The notes under the pieces: generated by a model
Databases searched by the model: none
What the model saw: only the letters and a program-made list of their open reading frames with translations
What the model was told of the DNA's origin: nothing
Source: Bacteroidales bacterium
GTDB lineage: Bacteria; Bacteroidota; Bacteroidia; Bacteroidales; ML635J-15
DNA: 6,485 nucleotides
Direction of reading: 5' to 3'
NCBI GenBank assembly: GCA_017997855.1
Contig: JAGOEF010000042.1
Span: forward strand, 1 to 6,485
Shown here: piece after piece, positions 4,602 to 6,485 of the stretch
How the letters are laid out: each line of letters begins with the position of its first letter
Numbering within the stretch: the stretch's first letter is position 1
Made by a program: the position numbers and the translations under genes

Positions 4602-6485
4602 TCAGCGTTTAACAATTTTTTGTGTATGCGAACCTGAAGGGGTTACAATTCGAAGCACGTAAACACCATCGGGAAGGGTGCTGATATCGGTTACGGCAAT
4701 AGGTCCGGTGTGGGTGCATTTTAGTACAGCAAATCCGGTGATATCATACACTTCGATGCCAATAATTTCTTCTCCGCTTACCGATACTTCAAACCTTCCG
4801 TTTGAGGGATTTGGAAAAACACGCACCAAATCGCTTTGGATGGGTTTAACACCGACGCTTATCTCGGTTTCTCCGGTTAATTCACAACCTGCAGCATCCG
4901 AAACTGTAACCGAATAAGTTCCGGGTGCAAGATCCGAAATAGATGCTGATGTGGCTCCATTGCTCCAACTAAAAATGAAAGGCGGATTTCCCCCCGTTAC
5001 GATTGCATTAGCCCATCCGTTATTGCCTGATGAGGCACTGCCTGAATCGATGGTCAGACTACCGGGCTCAAGAATTTCGAGGTTTGTTGTGCCCATGGCC
5101 GTACAGCCAAATTCGTCGGTAACGGTAACCGTGTACACACCGGGAAACGAAGTCTGCAGCGTTTGGTATGGATTAAATAATGACCATTGGTATTGGGCAT
5201 AACCCGGAGCGGCCACCAGAAAACATGGGTTTTCGATACAACAAATGCTTTCGGGCGGTAAGCCTGCATCGGGGTACTGAATGTGTGCAGTTATGGGAAC
5301 CCTGCCGCTATGGCATACGTCAGAAAATCCTGCAAAAACTTCGATGTCGTACAGAAAATAATAAAATGAACTGGAGTAGTTGTTACCTGTAAGTGCAATC
5401 AAATCATCAATCATATAGGGATATGCATACGAAGGGCCGTTGTAATCGCCGGTGTACGCCAGGTTGTTTTGTTGCGAAACAGCAATGGAATATCCATAAC
5501 CTTGCAGCAGCTGGAAGTTTAAATCAATGCGATGTTCGCCCGCTTCAATGTAAATGTTTTTCTGATCAATTTGCACGTTATCAGCATTGTAAAGTGTGAA
5601 CGTGCGGTTGCCGGCACCCTGAGCATAAACTTTCGCCGAAACAATGGTTACATCGCTGTAAGCATCGAATTGTAGGGTGCGGGTAATATTCCATCCGAAA
5701 TATCCTCCGGGGCCGGTATTATCGAACATTCCAAAATATTGATGCGGGTTTGTACTCGTTTTCTCTACCCAATAGGTGGCAGTAGAATTCAGATTAGGAG
5801 TAGTGTAGGTATTTCCTAAATGAAATGCTTCAGTCTGACTTTGGTTAACGAACCAGTAAATATCTTCGGTGGCAGTACCAGCCGAAAGGTTTACCGCTCC
5901 CGGTCCGCAACTGAATCCATCAGTAACCGCAGGGCCTTCTGCAACATCAACCACCAGGCATTGCTCGCAGGTGTAGCTGCCTTGTCCGTAATTGCTGATT
6001 GCTGTCAGGCTGATTGTATAAATGCCCGATTCAGCATAAACATGCACCGGATTCTGAAGTGTGGAAACACCACCATCTCCGAAGTTCCAGCTATAGGAAA
6101 ACACCGGAACTGAAGAAACAACATTTGAAGTGAACTGGTAATAGGAAGAACACGCCTCGAGTTTATCGAACAGAAAACCAACAACTGGCGCTCCATACGG
6201 ATTAATAATCTGAAAAGGATGCGATGCATTCCACTGAAAATTACAAGCATCGGCAATACTGCCACCGGTTGATAGGTTGGTAACATTGTACCAGCCATCC
6301 TGCTGCGGACCCTGACACATACCGTTTCCATTGGAATCGTATATCACAAAAGTATAGTTGCCGGCCGGAAGACAATACGTATAAACCAATACTTCGTTTT
6401 CGGGAAGATAGGTTTCGGAAACCACAACCTGCGACATCGAATTGAGAATCTCGAAACTGTTCTGCCAACTGTTTTGATCGGTGGT
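4602..6485 (-). CDS. Large multidomain T9SS-exported protein (5' end beyond the window)
   Basis: Partial gene of unknown specific role, likely a secreted or cell-surface adhesin-like or glycan-binding protein. The frame stays open to 6485, with 16 codons before the first Met at 6437, so that Met is internal and about 627 residues are seen. Numbered from that Met: a segment like Bacteroidota Y-C-LP-G-NYTF-IYDS-G-G repeats (about 20-75, starting before residue 1); a PKD domain (about 94-166) with SWNFGDGG (116-123) and the following YAESGIYTISL; an Ig-like segment (about 170-226); a beta-rich probable jelly-roll module (about 245-370) with YPYMIDD and FYYFLYDIEVFAG; a second Ig-like domain ending PGVYTVTVTDEFGC (432-445); an SprB-like repeat (about 459-528) ending APGTYSVTVSDAAGC; and a T9SS type A sorting domain (about 538-611). 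No peptidase or hydrolase signature was recognised. truA lies 5 bases downstream. The architecture is well supported; the function is not. Confidence 0.88.
   Translation of the reverse strand, partial: TTDQNSWQNSFEILNSMSQVVVSETYLPENEVLVYTYCLPAGNYTFVIYDSNGNGMCQGPQQDGWYNVTNLSTGGSIADACNFQWNASHPFQIINPYGAPVVGFLFDKLEACSSYYQFTSNVVSSVPVFSYSWNFGDGGVSTLQNPVHVYAESGIYTISLTAISNYGQGSYTCEQCLVVDVAEGPAVTDGFSCGPGAVNLSAGTATEDIYWFVNQSQTEAFHLGNTYTTPNLNSTATYWVEKTSTNPHQYFGMFDNTGPGGYFGWNITRTLQFDAYSDVTIVSAKVYAQGAGNRTFTLYNADNVQIDQKNIYIEAGEHRIDLNFQLLQGYGYSIAVSQQNNLAYTGDYNGPSYAYPYMIDDLIALTGNNYSSSFYYFLYDIEVFAGFSDVCHSGRVPITAHIQYPDAGLPPESICCIENPCFLVAAPGYAQYQWSLFNPYQTLQTSFPGVYTVTVTDEFGCTAMGTTNLEILEPGSLTIDSGSASSGNNGWANAIVTGGNPPFIFSWSNGATSASISDLAPGTYSVTVSDAAGCELTGETEISVGVKPIQSDLVRVFPNPSNGRFEVSVSGEEIIGIEVYDITGFAVLKCTHTGPIAVTDISTLPDGVYVLRIVTPSGSHTQKIVKR
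4605..4826 (-). other. T9SS type A C-terminal sorting domain
   Basis: The last 74 residues of the large protein have the standard layout: VRVFPNPSNGRFEVSV at the start, IEVYDITGFAVL in the middle, then LPDGVYVLRIVTPSG and a basic end QKIVKR. In the type IX secretion system of Bacteroidota this domain directs passage across the outer membrane and is usually removed as the protein is released or attached to A-type lipopolysaccharide. Its presence implies an N-terminal Sec signal peptide, which must lie beyond the right edge of the window. Confidence 0.93.

Noticed and set aside
4602..6437. Treating the Met at 6437 as the start of the T9SS protein.
   Set aside because: The frame continues open to the window edge, the 16 extra residues fit the repeat pattern that begins there, and no signal peptide follows this Met although T9SS cargo needs one.
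6005..6468. Two minus-strand open frames (6005-6331 and 6241-6468) overlapping the T9SS protein in other frames.
   Set aside because: The main frame is continuous and matches known PKD and Bacteroidota repeat patterns across the same bases, so a frameshift is not needed and the others are shadows.
1..6485. CRISPR arrays, tRNA or rRNA genes, insertion sequences, attachment sites.
   Set aside because: No regularly spaced repeats, cloverleaf pattern, transposase-like frame or terminal inverted repeats were seen; the window is almost fully occupied by protein genes.

Overview
The window reads as a chromosomal segment from a member of the Bacteroidota. The main evidence is the large protein on the minus strand: it ends in a type IX secretion (T9SS) C-terminal sorting domain and carries PKD and SprB-type modules. 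Further support comes from the absence of Shine-Dalgarno sequences, an A-rich stretch before the first gene, and a possible TTTG / TAnnTTTG-type promoter. Genus or species cannot be told from this sequence.

Layout. Positions 1-105 are a short leader with a possible promoter and no clear gene. Positions 106-3807 hold a compact plus-strand cluster of three genes: a uridine-kinase-like P-loop kinase (106-753), a lipoprotein with a CBM48-like module and a collapsed, probably inactive GH13 barrel (760 or 778-2520), and a complete GH13 alpha-amylase-family enzyme without a signal peptide (2524-3807). The gaps are 6 and 3 bases, so they are probably one operon. Positions 3814-6485 are on the minus strand: an incomplete, very large T9SS-exported surface or secreted protein enters from the right edge and stops at 4602, followed 5 bases later by truA (3814-4596), the tRNA pseudouridine synthase. 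The two groups converge with only 6 bases between stop codons.

How the genes may work together. The plus-strand group looks like alpha-glucan (starch, glycogen or maltodextrin) handling: a membrane-anchored protein likely to bind glucan but lacking recognisable catalytic residues, and an intact GH13 enzyme that appears to be cytoplasmic. The kinase could be a uridine kinase or a relative with another substrate; its link to glucan metabolism is inferred only from position. The truA and T9SS genes look unrelated in function, although they are probably co-transcribed.

The most interesting item is the GH13-like lipoprotein. It keeps the flanking domains and the start and end of the barrel, but the segment that should hold strands 3-4, including the catalytic nucleophile, is absent, and the other two catalytic positions appear substituted. 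No mobile element, CRISPR array, tRNA or rRNA was seen.
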